A DNA stretch of 64,000 bases from Bacillus infantis (GCF_020171945.1 NZ_JAIVAP010000001.1:124001-188000), one strand, 5' to 3'. Positions 36,277 to 47,642 are shown, counted from the first letter of the stretch. The notes: generated from the sequence alone by a model not told the origin. A program made the numbers and translations.

Positions 36277-36308
36277 GAGCAAAGCTATCTATGCTTTGCT
36301 CTTTTTTT
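36277..36308 (+). terminator. Terminator after the DUF3243 gene
   Basis: GAGCAAAGC pairs with GCTTTGCTC around TATCTAT, followed by seven T. Confidence 0.9.
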
Positions 36309-36486
36309 CTGTATGGGTTTAAAATTGCAGACGTTGCCCCGTGACGTGGCATTCTTAGTCTGCGTTCCTTAAGGTGATCAAGGCGCTTGCGCTTTTGTTC
36401 TGAATGGCCACATGGTTTCTATTTTTAAAAAAAGGGTTATTATATAGGCATTCATCTGCTTGGCAGGAAAAATGGGAGGAACAAAT

Positions 36487-37920
36487 ATGGGGCCATTAAA
36501 AAAGAAAAAAGTATGGGTTCCGGCTGTGCTGCTGCTTTTGATCATATACAGCGTTACAGTCATTTACCATACAAATAAAAAGCTGCCTGAGGGATTGTCC
36601 TATGAAGGTAAAGTCCATCAGACTGAGGAATTGCAGCTGCTGACGGATTTATCTTACGAAGACAAAAAAGGAAAAAGGCAGCATGATCAGGAAATTTTTG
36701 AAAGGATGCAGGAGGCGATCGAAGAAGCAGAGGAGTTTATCGTTATGGATATGTTCCTATATAGCGGCTATTACGACAAGGAGGAGAAGTTCCCTCCGCT
36801 CAGCCAGAATATAACTGACAGGCTGATCAGAAAGAAGAAGCAGAATCCCGAGATGCCCATTATTGTCATTACAGATAAAATCAATACTACATATGGCTCC
36901 CATGAAGCACCTGAACTGGAGGAGCTGAAGAAGAGCGGCATTGAGGTGGTCATGACGAAATTAGAGCCGCTGCGTGATTCAAACCCGCTTTATTCTGGTT
37001 TCTGGCGGATGTTTCTGCAGTGGTTCGGCCAGGATGGCAAAGGCTGGCTGCCCAATCCGCTTGCCAATACTGCACCTGATGTCACAGCGAGGTCCTATCT
37101 TGAACTGCTTAACATCAAGGCCAATCACCGCAAGGTCTTCGTGTCTGAGAAAACAGCCATCGTTTCTTCAGGGAACCCCCATGATGCAAGCGGCTACCAT
37201 TCCAACATCGCTTTTGAAGGAAGCGGCGGTCTCATAGCGGATTTGCTCAAAACAGAACAGGCTGTCATTGATTATTCCGGCTATGATATTCAGCTGCCAA
37301 TGTACCGGCAAAATGCAAAGGAAGGCGGACCTATCAGCCTGCAGGTTTTGACAGAAGGAAAGATTCTCAAACATATACTTCAAGAAATAGATGATAGCCG
37401 GAAAGGAGATATCATATGGCTTGGCATGTTCTATCTTGCCGAGCGGGATGTCATTGGCGGCCTGGAGGAAGCGGCAGACCGCGGAGTGCAGATCAATCTC
37501 ATATTCGACCCGAACCAGAATGCCTTTGGCTCGGAAAAGACAGGTCTCCCGAATATTCCGGTTGCTTCTGAACTTGAAAAGCTCGGTAAAGAAAACATTT
37601 CCATCCGCTGGTACAATACAGATGAGGAGCAGTATCATCCGAAGCTGATGTTCATTCAAAAGGAAGCTGATAGCGTTTTGATCGGCGGTTCAGCCAATTT
37701 TACAAAAAGGAATCTGGATGATTTGAATCTCGAAACGGATGTTAAGATAGCAGCCTCCAATGACACAGAGGTCATAAAGGATGCTGATACCTACTTTCAA
37801 AGGATATGGCAGAATAAAGATGGCATCTATACGCTTGACTATGGTACCCAGGAAGAGCTTCCGGTGTTCAGATATATCGTCTACAGCCTCCAAAGGATGC
37901 TTGGTTTTACCACTTATTAA
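36487..37920 (+). CDS. Phospholipase D-like protein (cardiolipin synthase superfamily)
   Basis: A 477-residue protein with one N-terminal membrane anchor (residues about 8-27) and two PLD-type modules. The first catalytic site is NHRKVFVSEKTAIVSSGNPHD and the second YHPKLMFIQKEADSVLIGGSANFTKRNLDD, both HxK type. It is closer to phospholipase D-like phosphodiesterases than to standard Cls, which has two N-terminal helices. The ATG after GGGAGGA is chosen; a TTG nine codons earlier is less likely. Substrate is probably a membrane phospholipid. Confidence 0.85.
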   Translation: MGPLKKKKVWVPAVLLLLIIYSVTVIYHTNKKLPEGLSYEGKVHQTEELQLLTDLSYEDKKGKRQHDQEIFERMQEAIEEAEEFIVMDMFLYSGYYDKEEKFPPLSQNITDRLIRKKKQNPEMPIIVITDKINTTYGSHEAPELEELKKSGIEVVMTKLEPLRDSNPLYSGFWRMFLQWFGQDGKGWLPNPLANTAPDVTARSYLELLNIKANHRKVFVSEKTAIVSSGNPHDASGYHSNIAFEGSGGLIADLLKTEQAVIDYSGYDIQLPMYRQNAKEGGPISLQVLTEGKILKHILQEIDDSRKGDIIWLGMFYLAERDVIGGLEEAADRGVQINLIFDPNQNAFGSEKTGLPNIPVASELEKLGKENISIRWYNTDEEQYHPKLMFIQKEADSVLIGGSANFTKRNLDDLNLETDVKIAASNDTEVIKDADTYFQRIWQNKDGIYTLDYGTQEELPVFRYIVYSLQRMLGFTTY

Positions 37921-37934
37921 TATATTTTCCAGCA

Positions 37935-37973
37935 AAAAAACCTTCCGGCACTCCCTTGCCTGGAAGGTTTTTT
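37935..37973 (+). terminator. Terminator after the PLD-like gene
   Basis: AAAAAACCTTCC pairs with GGAAGGTTTTTT. Confidence 0.88.
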
Positions 37974-38130
37974 GCGGTGCCTTTAAGTGGAATGCTTTGA
38001 AACTTTTTACGTTTCCCAATCGTTAATATTAGAGAGTGCTGCAAGAAAAAACAGGCAGGATATGCTAGAAGATTCGTCCTTCCCTTTGCTGCATAGATTC
38101 GTTACGATAGTATCCGGGAGGAATTATTTT

Positions 38131-39846
38131 ATGGCCAATATACAATTAAATCAAAAGCCTGCAAAGAAAAGGGGCCTCGCTGCAGGAGTTGTTCTCGTGC
38201 TGCTGGCTGTTATTTCCGGCATCCTGTTTTGGCTCTACCCCTTTGCATCACCCGTTAAAGAAGAGTATTTCTCAGGAGAGAACCCGATCATCTTTGAAGG
38301 AAGGCAGGAAGGAAATGCCTGGACTGATAACGGAAATATCTATCTGCCGCTGTCTTTGCTCCAGGAAAAGCTGGATGATTCCATCGTGTTTGATGAGAGT
38401 TCTCAATCTATTATTCTGACTACCAAAAATAAAGTCGTCCAAATGCCGACGGATGCTTTGTCATATTATGTGAACAGCAAGCCTGTCGAACTGCAGCTGC
38501 CTGCCGCAAGGAATCAGTCAGGCGTCCTCTTTATTTCGCTCGATGAAATCAGGCGTTATTATCCTCTCGCTTATACAGTGCTTGAAGGCACAGGGGCAAT
38601 ATGGATCCAAAAGGACGGCGAGACGGTGCAGAAGGCAATCATCCGTGATCAGGACATCAGCAAGGAAAGGCTGCGGTTAAGGACTGATCCTGATCTCCAG
38701 TCACCTTATACAGCTGATGCCGAAGCGAATGAGGAACTGTATATCGAAGAAGAAAAAGGAGAATACTATTTTACAAGAAAGAGTGACGGAACTGCTGGAT
38801 ATATAAAAAAAGAGTATGTCATTAAAGGAGATCAAATAGAAGTGTCCGCCAAAGTAGAAGGATACAAGCCTGAATTGAAGAAGATCGATGGCCCGATCCA
38901 TCTGACATGGGAAGCTGTTTATTCGCAAAATCCGGATCATGCTGCAATCCCATCGATGCCGGGCGTTAATGTCGTCTCCCCTACATGGTTTGAGCTTGCA
39001 GGTGAGGATGGCTCAGTAAAAAACCTCGGTTCGGCTGATTATGTAAAATGGGCGCATGGAAGGGGTTATCAGGTATGGGGCCTGTTTTCCAATGCATTCG
39101 ACCCGGAATTGACGCATCAGACATTTAAAGATTTTGAAACAAGGCAAAAGATTATCCGCTCCCTCCTGCATTACAGCCAGATTTATAAGCTGGATGGCAT
39201 CAATCTCGACATTGAGAATGTGAATCAGGAGGATGGGCCGCTTGTGACTCAGTTTGTACGGGAAGCGACACCGTATTTTCATCAGGCAGGACTGACGGTT
39301 TCAATGGATATTACATTCATTTCAAGCGGGAATTGGTCGGCGTTTTATGAAAGAGATAAGCTTGCCGGAATGGTCGATTATTTAGCAGTAATGGCATACG
39401 ATGAACACTGGGCTACTTCGCCCGTTGCCGGAAGTGTTGCAAGCCTTCCCTGGGTGGAAAGCAATCTTCAGGCACTGCTTGAAGTGGTGCCTGAAGAAAA
39501 GCTTATACTGGGCGTTCCCCTGTATGCCAGGCTATGGGAGGAAAAGGATGAAGGCGGGATTTCCTCAAAGGCGCTGTCCATGAAGGAAGTGAAAGAGTGG
39601 CTCAATGAAACAGGAGCCGTGCCGGCTTATGATAAGGCATCCGGGCAAAACTATGCAGAATATTATTCTGAGAAAGATAAGGCAACCTATAAAATCTGGC
39701 TGGAGGATGAAATGTCCTTGAGGAAAAGAGCAGAGATAGCGGATCGTCATGGACTGGCCGGTGTCGGCAGCTGGTCCAGATATTTTGCGGATCAGTCAGC
39801 ATGGGTGGCCCTTTCACCAGGTAAGGGCCAGGCTGCCAAAAAGTAA
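38131..39846 (+). CDS. Glycosyl hydrolase family 18 protein with SH3-like domain
   Basis: A 571-residue envelope protein. Residues about 14-33 form a membrane anchor; residues 45-160 look like a copper-amine-oxidase N-terminal-like domain (IYLPLSLLQEKL); an SH3-type segment follows (RLRTDPDLQSPYTADA); the rest is a GH18 barrel with KLDGINLDIENVN, where the final Glu is the likely catalytic acid. Such proteins act on peptidoglycan or spore cortex, like YaaH or YvbX, rather than chitin. GGGAGGAATT precedes the ATG; an upstream in-frame extension lacks a ribosome binding site. Confidence 0.88.
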   Translation: MANIQLNQKPAKKRGLAAGVVLVLLAVISGILFWLYPFASPVKEEYFSGENPIIFEGRQEGNAWTDNGNIYLPLSLLQEKLDDSIVFDESSQSIILTTKNKVVQMPTDALSYYVNSKPVELQLPAARNQSGVLFISLDEIRRYYPLAYTVLEGTGAIWIQKDGETVQKAIIRDQDISKERLRLRTDPDLQSPYTADAEANEELYIEEEKGEYYFTRKSDGTAGYIKKEYVIKGDQIEVSAKVEGYKPELKKIDGPIHLTWEAVYSQNPDHAAIPSMPGVNVVSPTWFELAGEDGSVKNLGSADYVKWAHGRGYQVWGLFSNAFDPELTHQTFKDFETRQKIIRSLLHYSQIYKLDGINLDIENVNQEDGPLVTQFVREATPYFHQAGLTVSMDITFISSGNWSAFYERDKLAGMVDYLAVMAYDEHWATSPVAGSVASLPWVESNLQALLEVVPEEKLILGVPLYARLWEEKDEGGISSKALSMKEVKEWLNETGAVPAYDKASGQNYAEYYSEKDKATYKIWLEDEMSLRKRAEIADRHGLAGVGSWSRYFADQSAWVALSPGKGQAAKK

Positions 39847-39942
39847 GAAGTCTCCAAAAACAGCATTCTATCCTTTATAATAGGAAATGGCCGAAAAAGG
39901 GCCATTTTCTTTTTTAATTTCATTACGATTGGAGTCTTTTAC

Positions 39943-41244
39943 ATGAAAGTTGGTTTTTCAGCGCTGCAGTGGATGGCATTCATGGTTGCCGGGACGATTG
40001 TCGCACCCATCGCCATTGCCGATCTATTCGGATTGAATCCAGCCGAGGCAGCGGGCCTCGTCCAGCGCACCATTTTTGTACTGGGGATATCAAGCCTCCT
40101 TCAGGGTTTCTTCGGGCACAGGCTGCCCATAAATGAAGGGCCTGCTGGTCTCTGGTGGGGTGTGTTTGCCATATACGCAGGGCTCAGCGCCTCATTGTTC
40201 TCTTCAGCAGGTGACACTCTGCAGGCATTGGAGGGAGCGATGCTTGTCTCAGGCGCTGTCTTCATCCTCCTAAGCATTTTTAAGCTCATCGACCGGCTTG
40301 CCCTGCTGTTTACACCGGTTGTATCGGGAGTCTATCTGCTGCTGCTGATCCTTCAGCTCAGCGGTTCCTTTTTTAATGGCATGCTCGGAATCGGCTATCG
40401 CAAGGATGGCGTCGACATGCCTGTATTCTTTTTCTGTCTGGCTCTTGTCATTGCTGCGTTTTACTTGTCCAAACACAGGATCAGGGCGGTCAGCCAATAT
40501 TCCATTCTGATCAGCCTTGCTGGCGGCTGGCTGCTGTTTTTTCTTTTCGGCCTGTCAAAGGAAGTGTCTATATCAGGAGGCAGGGTGATCTCCATGCCGG
40601 AACTGTTCGCTTTCGGACCGCCGAAATTTGATGCAGGAATGACCGTGACTGCCGTCTTTGTGACACTGCTTTTACTGACAAATATGATCGCAAGCATCCG
40701 GGTAGCAGACGAGGTGCTGAAGAAAGAAGGCGAAAAAACACCTACTCCGCGGTTCAAGGCTTCCGGCTTTGTGTCAGGAGTCAACCAGCTTCTTGGAGGT
40801 GTTTTCTCAGCAATCGGACCTGTGCCGATATCAGGCTCAGCCGGGTTCATTGCTACGACAAAGATCACTAAGCTCCTCCCATTCATAATTGGGTCGGCAA
40901 TCATCACGGCAGCGAGCTTCTTCCCTGCCCTGATGTCTTTCTTTGCTTCACTGCCGGCTCCTGTAGGATATTCTGTCACTTTTGTGGTGTTTGCCAATAT
41001 GGCAGGAATTGCATTCGGTGAGCTTGACAAAGAAAAAGAAACGGGCCGGATACGCCTTGTGGCGGGCATTTCCCTCCTTGCAGGTGTAGGCGCTATGTTC
41101 GTGCCGCCTGAGGCATTTGAAGGGGTATCGCCGCTGATTACGTCATTTTTAAATAATGGACTAATATTCGGTTCTGTTATAGCAATAACAGCCGATCAGA
41201 TTACAAAAAAGGTTTACGGCCGGCAGACTGCGGAAAGCCGCTGA
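39943..41244 (+). CDS. NCS2-family purine/pyrimidine permease (YwdJ-like)
   Basis: A 433-residue polytopic membrane protein with about 12-14 hydrophobic segments. It belongs to the nucleobase-cation symporter 2 family (uracil/xanthine permease); INEGPAGLWWGVFA and the GPVPISGSAGFIATTKIT block are visible. Similar to B. subtilis YwdJ, whose substrate is not established. No purine riboswitch or PurR-linked genes are nearby. The ribosome binding site is weak (GGAG, 11 bases upstream). Confidence 0.85.
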   Translation: MKVGFSALQWMAFMVAGTIVAPIAIADLFGLNPAEAAGLVQRTIFVLGISSLLQGFFGHRLPINEGPAGLWWGVFAIYAGLSASLFSSAGDTLQALEGAMLVSGAVFILLSIFKLIDRLALLFTPVVSGVYLLLLILQLSGSFFNGMLGIGYRKDGVDMPVFFFCLALVIAAFYLSKHRIRAVSQYSILISLAGGWLLFFLFGLSKEVSISGGRVISMPELFAFGPPKFDAGMTVTAVFVTLLLLTNMIASIRVADEVLKKEGEKTPTPRFKASGFVSGVNQLLGGVFSAIGPVPISGSAGFIATTKITKLLPFIIGSAIITAASFFPALMSFFASLPAPVGYSVTFVVFANMAGIAFGELDKEKETGRIRLVAGISLLAGVGAMFVPPEAFEGVSPLITSFLNNGLIFGSVIAITADQITKKVYGRQTAESR

Positions 41245-41252
41245 TAGCCATG

Positions 41253-41287
41253 ATGGCGGGTGCTTCTCAGGCACCTGCCATTTTTTT
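41253..41287 (+). terminator. Terminator after the NCS2 permease gene
   Basis: ATGGCGGGTGC pairs with GCACCTGCCAT (one mismatch/wobble), followed by seven T. Confidence 0.88.
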
Positions 41288-41357
41288 CTTCATATCATGG
41301 ACTTTATTTTTTGAATAATGATAAAATTATAGCAAATATACATAAGGAATTGATTCT

Positions 41358-42221
41358 ATGCTAAAAACTATGCTAACGAAAGAGGATATACTTGAGCTTG
41401 CTGATTACGCGGCGGCAAAGAACAGGCAGCCGGATTCATTTGTTGGCTATTTGGGTACAGAGGCGCCGGATATTGCTGAAGATCTGGCAGACCTTTCTAA
41501 AGATGAAGATTCCGCCTGTTTTATTCATAGAGAGGACTCCACTAAAATCGCCGGTTTCCTCGGAGTGGATGCCGATTTGGAAAGAGGAGTCGGAGAATTG
41601 TGGGGACCATTTGCAGATCCCGGCAGCTGGGATGACTCTGCTGCATATCTGCTGTCCTTAGCGGAAGAATATTTTGGGAACAGGCTGAACCAATGGCATC
41701 TCTTTATCGGCCGGAAAAATGAACGATGCAAATCGCTTGCTGAGAAGAAGGGCTTCAAGCTTGCTTCATCTCAGATGTTCATGGAGCTTACCCTTGAAAA
41801 TACAGTTGGCGGGGAAGAGCCATCTCTTTTAACAAAGGAGTTCTTTGCCGATTTTACCCATCTTCATGATTCACTGTTTCCAGCTACCTATTATTCCGGC
41901 AGCGAGATGCTCGAAAAACTCGATGATGGCCATCTTCTCTTTGCCATAACAAAGAATAACGGATTGTCAGGCTATCTCTATGCAGAACTGGACTCAGAAG
42001 AGAAGGCTGCGAGTATAGAATTTATGGGTGTTTCCCCTATTGAGAGAAGAAAAGGCACGGGGGCCAGGCTTATTCTTATGGCGGCCAAGAAGCTGAGGGA
42101 AAGCGGGATTGAGAGGATAAAATTATGCGTTGACAGTGCAAATGAAAATGCCATTTCGCTCTACATGAAAATGGATTTTAAAGAAACAAACACCCTTCTG
42201 TTTTATAAGAGGCTTTGTTAG
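41358..42221 (+). CDS. Two-domain GNAT acetyltransferase
   Basis: A 287-residue protein with a degenerate N-terminal GNAT half and an intact C-terminal one: IEFMGVSPIERRKGTGARLILMAAKKL carries the acetyl-CoA motif and is followed by LCVDSANENAISLYMKMDFKETN. AAGGAATT precedes the ATG. Substrate is unknown; it lies upstream of yneT without an obvious operon link. Confidence 0.85.
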   Translation: MLKTMLTKEDILELADYAAAKNRQPDSFVGYLGTEAPDIAEDLADLSKDEDSACFIHREDSTKIAGFLGVDADLERGVGELWGPFADPGSWDDSAAYLLSLAEEYFGNRLNQWHLFIGRKNERCKSLAEKKGFKLASSQMFMELTLENTVGGEEPSLLTKEFFADFTHLHDSLFPATYYSGSEMLEKLDDGHLLFAITKNNGLSGYLYAELDSEEKAASIEFMGVSPIERRKGTGARLILMAAKKLRESGIERIKLCVDSANENAISLYMKMDFKETNTLLFYKRLC

Positions 42222-42430
42222 TGTTCCATGCTGATTCAATTCATTTAGGTGAAACTCTTGTTTAACATCAGACATATAAAAAGCAGGTAATCCATGATGA
42301 AATGAAGCAGGATGCATTTCCTGCAGGATTATGCCGTAAAGCCACTGAAAGGTTTCAGACTCATCCCTTCAGGTTATAGGAATACTGGCGTATATAAAAA
42401 TAATATGAAATAATAAGGAGTGGTGAAATC

Positions 42431-42844
42431 ATGTCAATTGAAAATCCGGGCCGGGAAGAAATCGGCAAAATACTGAAAAAAGCGAAAAGGGTTGCTGTTG
42501 TCGGCCTGAGCGGGAATCCGGACAGGACCTCTTATATGGTATCAAAAGCCATGCAGGATGCAGGCTATACCATCATCCCGGTAAACCCGGGCGAGGAAGA
42601 GATCCTTGGTGAAAAGGCTGTCGGGTCACTGAAGGAAATAGAGGGGCATATAGATATTGTAAATATCTTCAGGCGTTCTGAATATCTGCCTGAACTTGCA
42701 AGGGAATTTGATGAAATAGATGCGGATGTTTTTTGGGCCCAGCTGGGTGTTGCTAATCAGGAAGCCTATGACTTTTTGAAGGAAAAAGGCTATACAGTCA
42801 TTATGGATCGCTGTATCAAAGTAGAGCATGCAATGACAAAATGA
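42431..42844 (+). CDS. yneT: CoA-binding domain protein YneT
   Basis: A 137-residue Rossmann-type CoA-binding protein. KRVAVVGLSGNPDRTSYMVSKAM is the nucleotide-binding start, then YTIIPVNPGEEEILGEK and DIVNIFRRSEYLPELARE. YneT of B. subtilis also lies just upstream of parE. Role is unknown; related eukaryotic and bacterial proteins are succinyl-CoA ligase-like or CoA-dependent sensors. AAGGAGTGG precedes the ATG. Confidence 0.92.
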   Translation: MSIENPGREEIGKILKKAKRVAVVGLSGNPDRTSYMVSKAMQDAGYTIIPVNPGEEEILGEKAVGSLKEIEGHIDIVNIFRRSEYLPELAREFDEIDADVFWAQLGVANQEAYDFLKEKGYTVIMDRCIKVEHAMTK

Positions 42845-42859
42845 CGAGAAATGGAACCT

Positions 42860-42897
42860 AAAGCACACTAATACATCTGCTATTAGTGTGCTTTCAT
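42860..42897 (+). terminator. Terminator after yneT
   Basis: AAAGCACACTAATA pairs perfectly with TATTAGTGTGCTTT around a seven-base loop, followed by a weak T-run (CATTTG). Confidence 0.75.
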
Positions 42898-43056
42898 TTG
42901 CCGGGAAAGAAGGCTTAAAAAGGATTCGGCTCCTCTTTATCAGCACCTGTGTCATTAATTCTTAATCTAAAAAAATTCAGAACTCATTTGCCAAAACCAA
43001 ATAAATAGATACAATTAAGCATAGACGTCTTTTGAAAATATGGTAAACTTAAACAT

Positions 43057-43070
43057 AGAACACTTGTTCT
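43057..43070 (+). promoter_or_regulatory. LexA (SOS) box upstream of parE
   Basis: AGAACACTTGTTCT contains GAAC-N4-GTTC, the core of the Bacillus LexA/DinR operator. It is 125 bases before the parE start, close to a TTGAAA at 43032-43037. parEC belongs to the LexA regulon in B. subtilis. Confidence 0.75.
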
Positions 43071-43194
43071 TATACCGGTATTTCTGCGCCGTGGACAAGG
43101 ATTATCATGTGAAAAGGCGAATACTTATAGTGATGTTCGACAACATAGATACAAAGGCAAGACGGTTGTGTGCAGCAATGAAAGGGGTATGTTT

Positions 43195-45174
43195 GTGGCA
43201 ACAAATCAGCAGGCATTTGATTATAATGATGATGCCATACAAGTACTAGAAGGGCTGGAAGCAGTTAGAAAACGCCCTGGTATGTACATTGGAAGCACCG
43301 ATGCGAGAGGTTTGCACCATCTCGTATATGAAATAGTAGATAACTCAGTGGATGAAGCACTAGCAGGCTATGGAGACCATATTATCGTCAAAATACATAA
43401 AGATAACTCCATCAGCGTGCAGGATAAAGGCCGGGGCATGCCAACAGGAATGCATAAGCTCGGCAAACCGACTCCTGAAATCATTTTGACTGTGCTGCAT
43501 GCAGGAGGCAAGTTCGGCCAGGGAGGCTATAAGACGAGCGGCGGGCTCCACGGAGTCGGCGCCTCAGTCGTGAACGCGCTATCAGAGTGGCTCGTAGTCA
43601 AAATCCGGAGAAATGGGTTTGTTTATGAGCAGCGGTTCGAGAATGGCGGCAAGCCCGCAACTACGCTCGAGAAGGTCGGAAAAACGAACCAGTCTGGAAC
43701 AGTGATCCATTTTAAGCCTGATCCGGCGATCTTTTCAACGACTGTCTATAACTACGAGACGCTTTGCGAACGCCTTCGGGAGTCCGCGTTCCTGATGAAA
43801 GGCATGAAAATCGAACTGATTGATGAAAGGCATGATGCCCGTGACCTGTTCCATTTCGAAACAGGCATCGAAGCTTTTGTTGAGTATCTGAATGAGGAAA
43901 AAGACGTTCTGCATCCTGTTGTCAGCTTCGAAGGAGAGCATAACCAAATAGAAGTTGACTTTGCCTTCCAATTTAATGACGGATATTCCGAGAATGTTCT
44001 CTCCTTCGTCAACAATGTCCGTACAAAGGATGGCGGAACACACGAAGCCGGAAGCAAAACAGCCATGACAAGGGTCTTCAATGAATACGCACGCAAGGTT
44101 GCACTGCTGAAGGAAAAAGACAAAAATCTGGACGGCTCTGATATACGGGAAGGCTTTTCTGCGATCATTTCCGTAAGGGTGCCGGAAGAACTCCTGCAGT
44201 TTGAAGGACAGACAAAAGGGAAGCTGGGCACCAGTGAAGCACGCTCAGCCGTTGATGCAGTCGTGAGTGAGCATCTGTCGTATTTCCTTGAGGAAAATCC
44301 CAATATAAGCTCCCTGCTCATTAAAAAAGCCATCAAAGCCTACCAGGCAAGAGAAGCGGCGCGGAAGGCAAGGGAAGAAGCGCGGGGCGGCAAGAAAAGG
44401 AAGCGTTCGGAAGCGGTCCTTTCCGGAAAGCTGACGCCTGCGCAGTCACGCAATCCGCAAAAGAATGAACTGTACCTTGTAGAGGGAGACTCTGCCGGCG
44501 GCTCAGCAAAGCAAGGCCGTGACAGGCGCTTTCAGGCAGTCCTGCCGCTGAGGGGTAAAGTCATCAATACAGAAAAGGCAAAGCTTCAGGACATTTTTAA
44601 GAATGAGGAAATCAACACGATCATCCATGCCATAGGCGCAGGGGTAGGAGCGGATTTCAATGTGGAGGATGTCAACTATGAGAAGGTTGTGATCATGACT
44701 GATGCCGATACGGATGGCGCCCATATCCAGGTGCTGCTGCTTACGTTCTTCTATCGGTATATGAAGCCTCTCATCGAAGCCGGCAAGGTTTTCATTGCCC
44801 TGCCTCCTCTGTACAAAGTGAGCAAAGGGATTGGTAAAAAAGAAAAGATCGAGTACGCCTGGAGCGATGATGAGCTGCAGGGTGCCATGAAAAAGATCGG
44901 CAAAGGCTATATGATCCAGCGCTACAAGGGTCTTGGTGAAATGAATGCTGACCAGCTGTGGGAAACAACCATGGATCCGGAATCAAGGACGCTGATCAGG
45001 GTCAGGATCGATGACGCTGCAAGAGCGGAAAGAAGGGTTACGACCTTGATGGGTGATAAGGTTGAACCAAGAAGAAAGTGGATTGAAACAAATGTTGCCT
45101 TCGGCCTTGAAGAAGATGGGAGCATCCTTGAAAATGAAAACATCTCGGTTGCAGAGGAGGCGTCTGATCTATGA
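43195..45174 (+). CDS. parE: DNA topoisomerase IV subunit B
   Basis: A 659-residue type IIA topoisomerase ATPase subunit. The GHKL ATPase is evident from [38 protein letters not shown] and [17 protein letters not shown]; the Toprim domain from [18 protein letters not shown] and [12 protein letters not shown]. The start is a GTG seven bases after AAAGGGG, giving an N terminus like B. subtilis ParE; the nearby ATG overlaps the ribosome binding site. It overlaps parC by four bases. Together they decatenate chromosomes. A LexA box lies upstream. Confidence 0.97.
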   Translation: MATNQQAFDYNDDAIQVLEGLEAVRKRPGMYIGSTDARGLHHLVYEIVDNSVDEALAGYGDHIIVKIHKDNSISVQDKGRGMPTGMHKLGKPTPEIILTVLHAGGKFGQGGYKTSGGLHGVGASVVNALSEWLVVKIRRNGFVYEQRFENGGKPATTLEKVGKTNQSGTVIHFKPDPAIFSTTVYNYETLCERLRESAFLMKGMKIELIDERHDARDLFHFETGIEAFVEYLNEEKDVLHPVVSFEGEHNQIEVDFAFQFNDGYSENVLSFVNNVRTKDGGTHEAGSKTAMTRVFNEYARKVALLKEKDKNLDGSDIREGFSAIISVRVPEELLQFEGQTKGKLGTSEARSAVDAVVSEHLSYFLEENPNISSLLIKKAIKAYQAREAARKAREEARGGKKRKRSEAVLSGKLTPAQSRNPQKNELYLVEGDSAGGSAKQGRDRRFQAVLPLRGKVINTEKAKLQDIFKNEEINTIIHAIGAGVGADFNVEDVNYEKVVIMTDADTDGAHIQVLLLTFFYRYMKPLIEAGKVFIALPPLYKVSKGIGKKEKIEYAWSDDELQGAMKKIGKGYMIQRYKGLGEMNADQLWETTMDPESRTLIRVRIDDAARAERRVTTLMGDKVEPRRKWIETNVAFGLEEDGSILENENISVAEEASDL

Positions 45175-47606
45175 GTTCTTCTGAAAAATTCAGGGATCTT
45201 CCGCTAGAGGATGTTCTCGGCGACCGATTTGGGCGTTACAGCAAATATATTATCCAGGACAGGGCCCTTCCTGATGTCAGGGATGGGCTGAAGCCTGTAC
45301 AGCGGCGGATTCTTTATGCGATGCATGTAGAAGGCAATACAAATGAAAAGGGCTTCAGGAAATCTGCCAAGACGGTAGGGAATGTTATCGGCAATTATCA
45401 TCCGCACGGAGATTCTTCCGTATACGATGCAATGGTGCGGATGAGCCAGGACTGGAAGGTAAGAAATTTCCTTGTTGAAATGCACGGAAATAATGGAAGC
45501 ATTGACGGAGACCCTCCAGCAGCCATGCGTTATACAGAAGCAAGGCTGTCGGCAATATCATCAGAGCTTCTGCGGGATATTGAAAAGCATACCGTCGACT
45601 TCATCCCGAACTTTGATGATACTTCCAGTGAACCGACTGTACTTCCAGCCATGTTCCCGAACCTGCTGGTCAATGGATCGACAGGGATTTCAGCAGGTTA
45701 TGCTACTGAAATCCCCCCGCATCATCTTGGGGAGATCATAGACGGCGTCATCCTGCGCATGGACAAGCCGGATTGTACGGTAGATGAGCTTATGGAGGTT
45801 ATCAAAGGGCCGGATTTCCCGACGGGCGGAACCATCCAGGGGGCCGAAGGGATTAAGAAGGCCTATGAGACCGGGAAAGGCAAGATCATCATCCGCGGCA
45901 AATCTGAGGTGGAGGACATCCGCGGCGGCAGGCAGCAGATCGTTATCACAGAGATTCCGTTTGAAGTAAACAAAGCGAATCTGGTCAAGAAGATTGACGA
46001 GCTTAAGATGGACAGGAAAGTTGAAGGCATCAGCGAAGTCAGGGATGAAACCGACCGGACAGGCCTGAGGATCGTGATTGAGCTTAAGAAGGATGCAGAC
46101 GCTGCAGGTGTCTTAAACTATCTTTATAAAAATACGGATCTTCAAATTCCATACAACTTCAATATGGTTGCGATTTCAAACCGCCATCCAAAGCTGCTCG
46201 GGCTGCGTGAAATGCTTGATGCCTATATCGGACATCAGAAGGAAGTTGTCACCCGAAGGTCTCAGTATGAGCTGAAAAAGGCGCAGGACCGCCAGCATAT
46301 CGTAGAAGGCCTCATGAAGGCACTGTCTATACTTGATGAAGTCATCGCCGCTATCCGCGCTTCAAAGGATAAACGTGATGCAAAGGATAATCTGATCAGC
46401 CAGTTCGGTTTCACAGAGCCTCAGGCAGAAGCGATTGTATCCCTCCAGCTGTACCGATTGACCAATACAGATATTACGGCGCTGAGGGCGGAAGCGGAAG
46501 AGCTTGCCCAAAAGGTAGCAGAGCTGCTTAGCATCCTTCAGAGCGAGAAAAAGCTTCTGAGCGTGATTAAAAAGGATCTTAAAGATGTGAAGAAGAGATT
46601 TGCGGACGCGCGCCGTTCTGTTATCGAAGCCGAAATCGAAGAGATTAAAATCAATCTTGAAGTGCTGATTGCCAGTGAAGATGTGATCGTTACCGTTACA
46701 AACGAAGGCTATGTCAAAAGGACAAGCCAGCGTTCCCATGCGGCATCAAACGGACAGGATTTCGGCATGAAGGATTCTGACAGGCTTATGTCAAAACTTG
46801 ATATGAACACAACAGATGTCCTGCTTGTCTTTACGGACAAAGGAAGCTATATGTATCTTCCTGTCCATGAACTTCCGGATATTCGCTGGAAAGATCTCGG
46901 GCAGCATGTCGCAAATTTAGTGCCGATAGACCGGACTGAGTCTATCATTGGCGCAATTCCGGTTAAAGATTTTGAGGCCGATGCTTATTTAATGTTTGTC
47001 ACAAAGAATGGCATGGTAAAGAAATCAGAGCTGAAAAATTACAAAGCACAGCGATATTCAAAGCCGCTTGTGGCCGTTAATCTTAAAAATGACGATATCG
47101 TAACAGATGTTTTCCTGACTGATGGCAAGCAGGATCTAATGCTTGCAACTTCTATGGGATATGCCCTGTGGTTCCCGGAAGAAGAAGTCAGTGTTGTTGG
47201 AGCGCGTGCTGCCGGTGTGAAGGGCATCAATCTGAAGGACGGCGATTATGTGGTAAGCGGAAAGCTTGTCAGCAATGTCAAAGAGGAAGCTGTTGTCATT
47301 GCAACCCAGCGCGGGGCGATCAAAAAGATGAAGCTCGCTGAGTTTGAAAGGACTTCCAGAGCCAAACGCGGACTGGTTATGCTGCGGGAACTTAAAGCCA
47401 ACCCGCACAGAGTGGTCGGTATGGTGCTGGCAAAAAATCATGACAAGATTTTTATCGAATCAGAAAAAGGCGTTATCGAGCAAGTGACAGCGTCTGACCT
47501 GCGTTTTAATGACCGCTATTCAAACGGATCGTTCATCCTCGACGAATCTGAAAGCGGAAAAGCGAAAAAGCTGTGGCAAGAGGCAGCCGAGATAACGGCT
47601 GATTAA
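45171..47606 (+). CDS. parC: DNA topoisomerase IV subunit A
   Basis: An 811-residue breakage-reunion subunit. The active-site tyrosine is Y121 in [13 protein letters not shown]. The quinolone-resistance region reads [12 protein letters not shown] with the wild-type serine at 82. The C-terminal half contains beta-pinwheel repeats. It starts at ATG in the ATGA overlap with parE, so the two are translationally coupled. Confidence 0.97.
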   Translation: MSSSEKFRDLPLEDVLGDRFGRYSKYIIQDRALPDVRDGLKPVQRRILYAMHVEGNTNEKGFRKSAKTVGNVIGNYHPHGDSSVYDAMVRMSQDWKVRNFLVEMHGNNGSIDGDPPAAMRYTEARLSAISSELLRDIEKHTVDFIPNFDDTSSEPTVLPAMFPNLLVNGSTGISAGYATEIPPHHLGEIIDGVILRMDKPDCTVDELMEVIKGPDFPTGGTIQGAEGIKKAYETGKGKIIIRGKSEVEDIRGGRQQIVITEIPFEVNKANLVKKIDELKMDRKVEGISEVRDETDRTGLRIVIELKKDADAAGVLNYLYKNTDLQIPYNFNMVAISNRHPKLLGLREMLDAYIGHQKEVVTRRSQYELKKAQDRQHIVEGLMKALSILDEVIAAIRASKDKRDAKDNLISQFGFTEPQAEAIVSLQLYRLTNTDITALRAEAEELAQKVAELLSILQSEKKLLSVIKKDLKDVKKRFADARRSVIEAEIEEIKINLEVLIASEDVIVTVTNEGYVKRTSQRSHAASNGQDFGMKDSDRLMSKLDMNTTDVLLVFTDKGSYMYLPVHELPDIRWKDLGQHVANLVPIDRTESIIGAIPVKDFEADAYLMFVTKNGMVKKSELKNYKAQRYSKPLVAVNLKNDDIVTDVFLTDGKQDLMLATSMGYALWFPEEEVSVVGARAAGVKGINLKDGDYVVSGKLVSNVKEEAVVIATQRGAIKKMKLAEFERTSRAKRGLVMLRELKANPHRVVGMVLAKNHDKIFIESEKGVIEQVTASDLRFNDRYSNGSFILDESESGKAKKLWQEAAEITAD

Positions 47607-47608
47607 TG

Positions 47609-47642
47609 AAAAGCCCCTGTTGAACAGACAGGGGCTTTTTGC
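47609..47642 (+). terminator. Terminator after parEC
   Basis: AAAAGCCCCTGT pairs with ACAGGGGCTTTT, followed by T. Confidence 0.92.
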
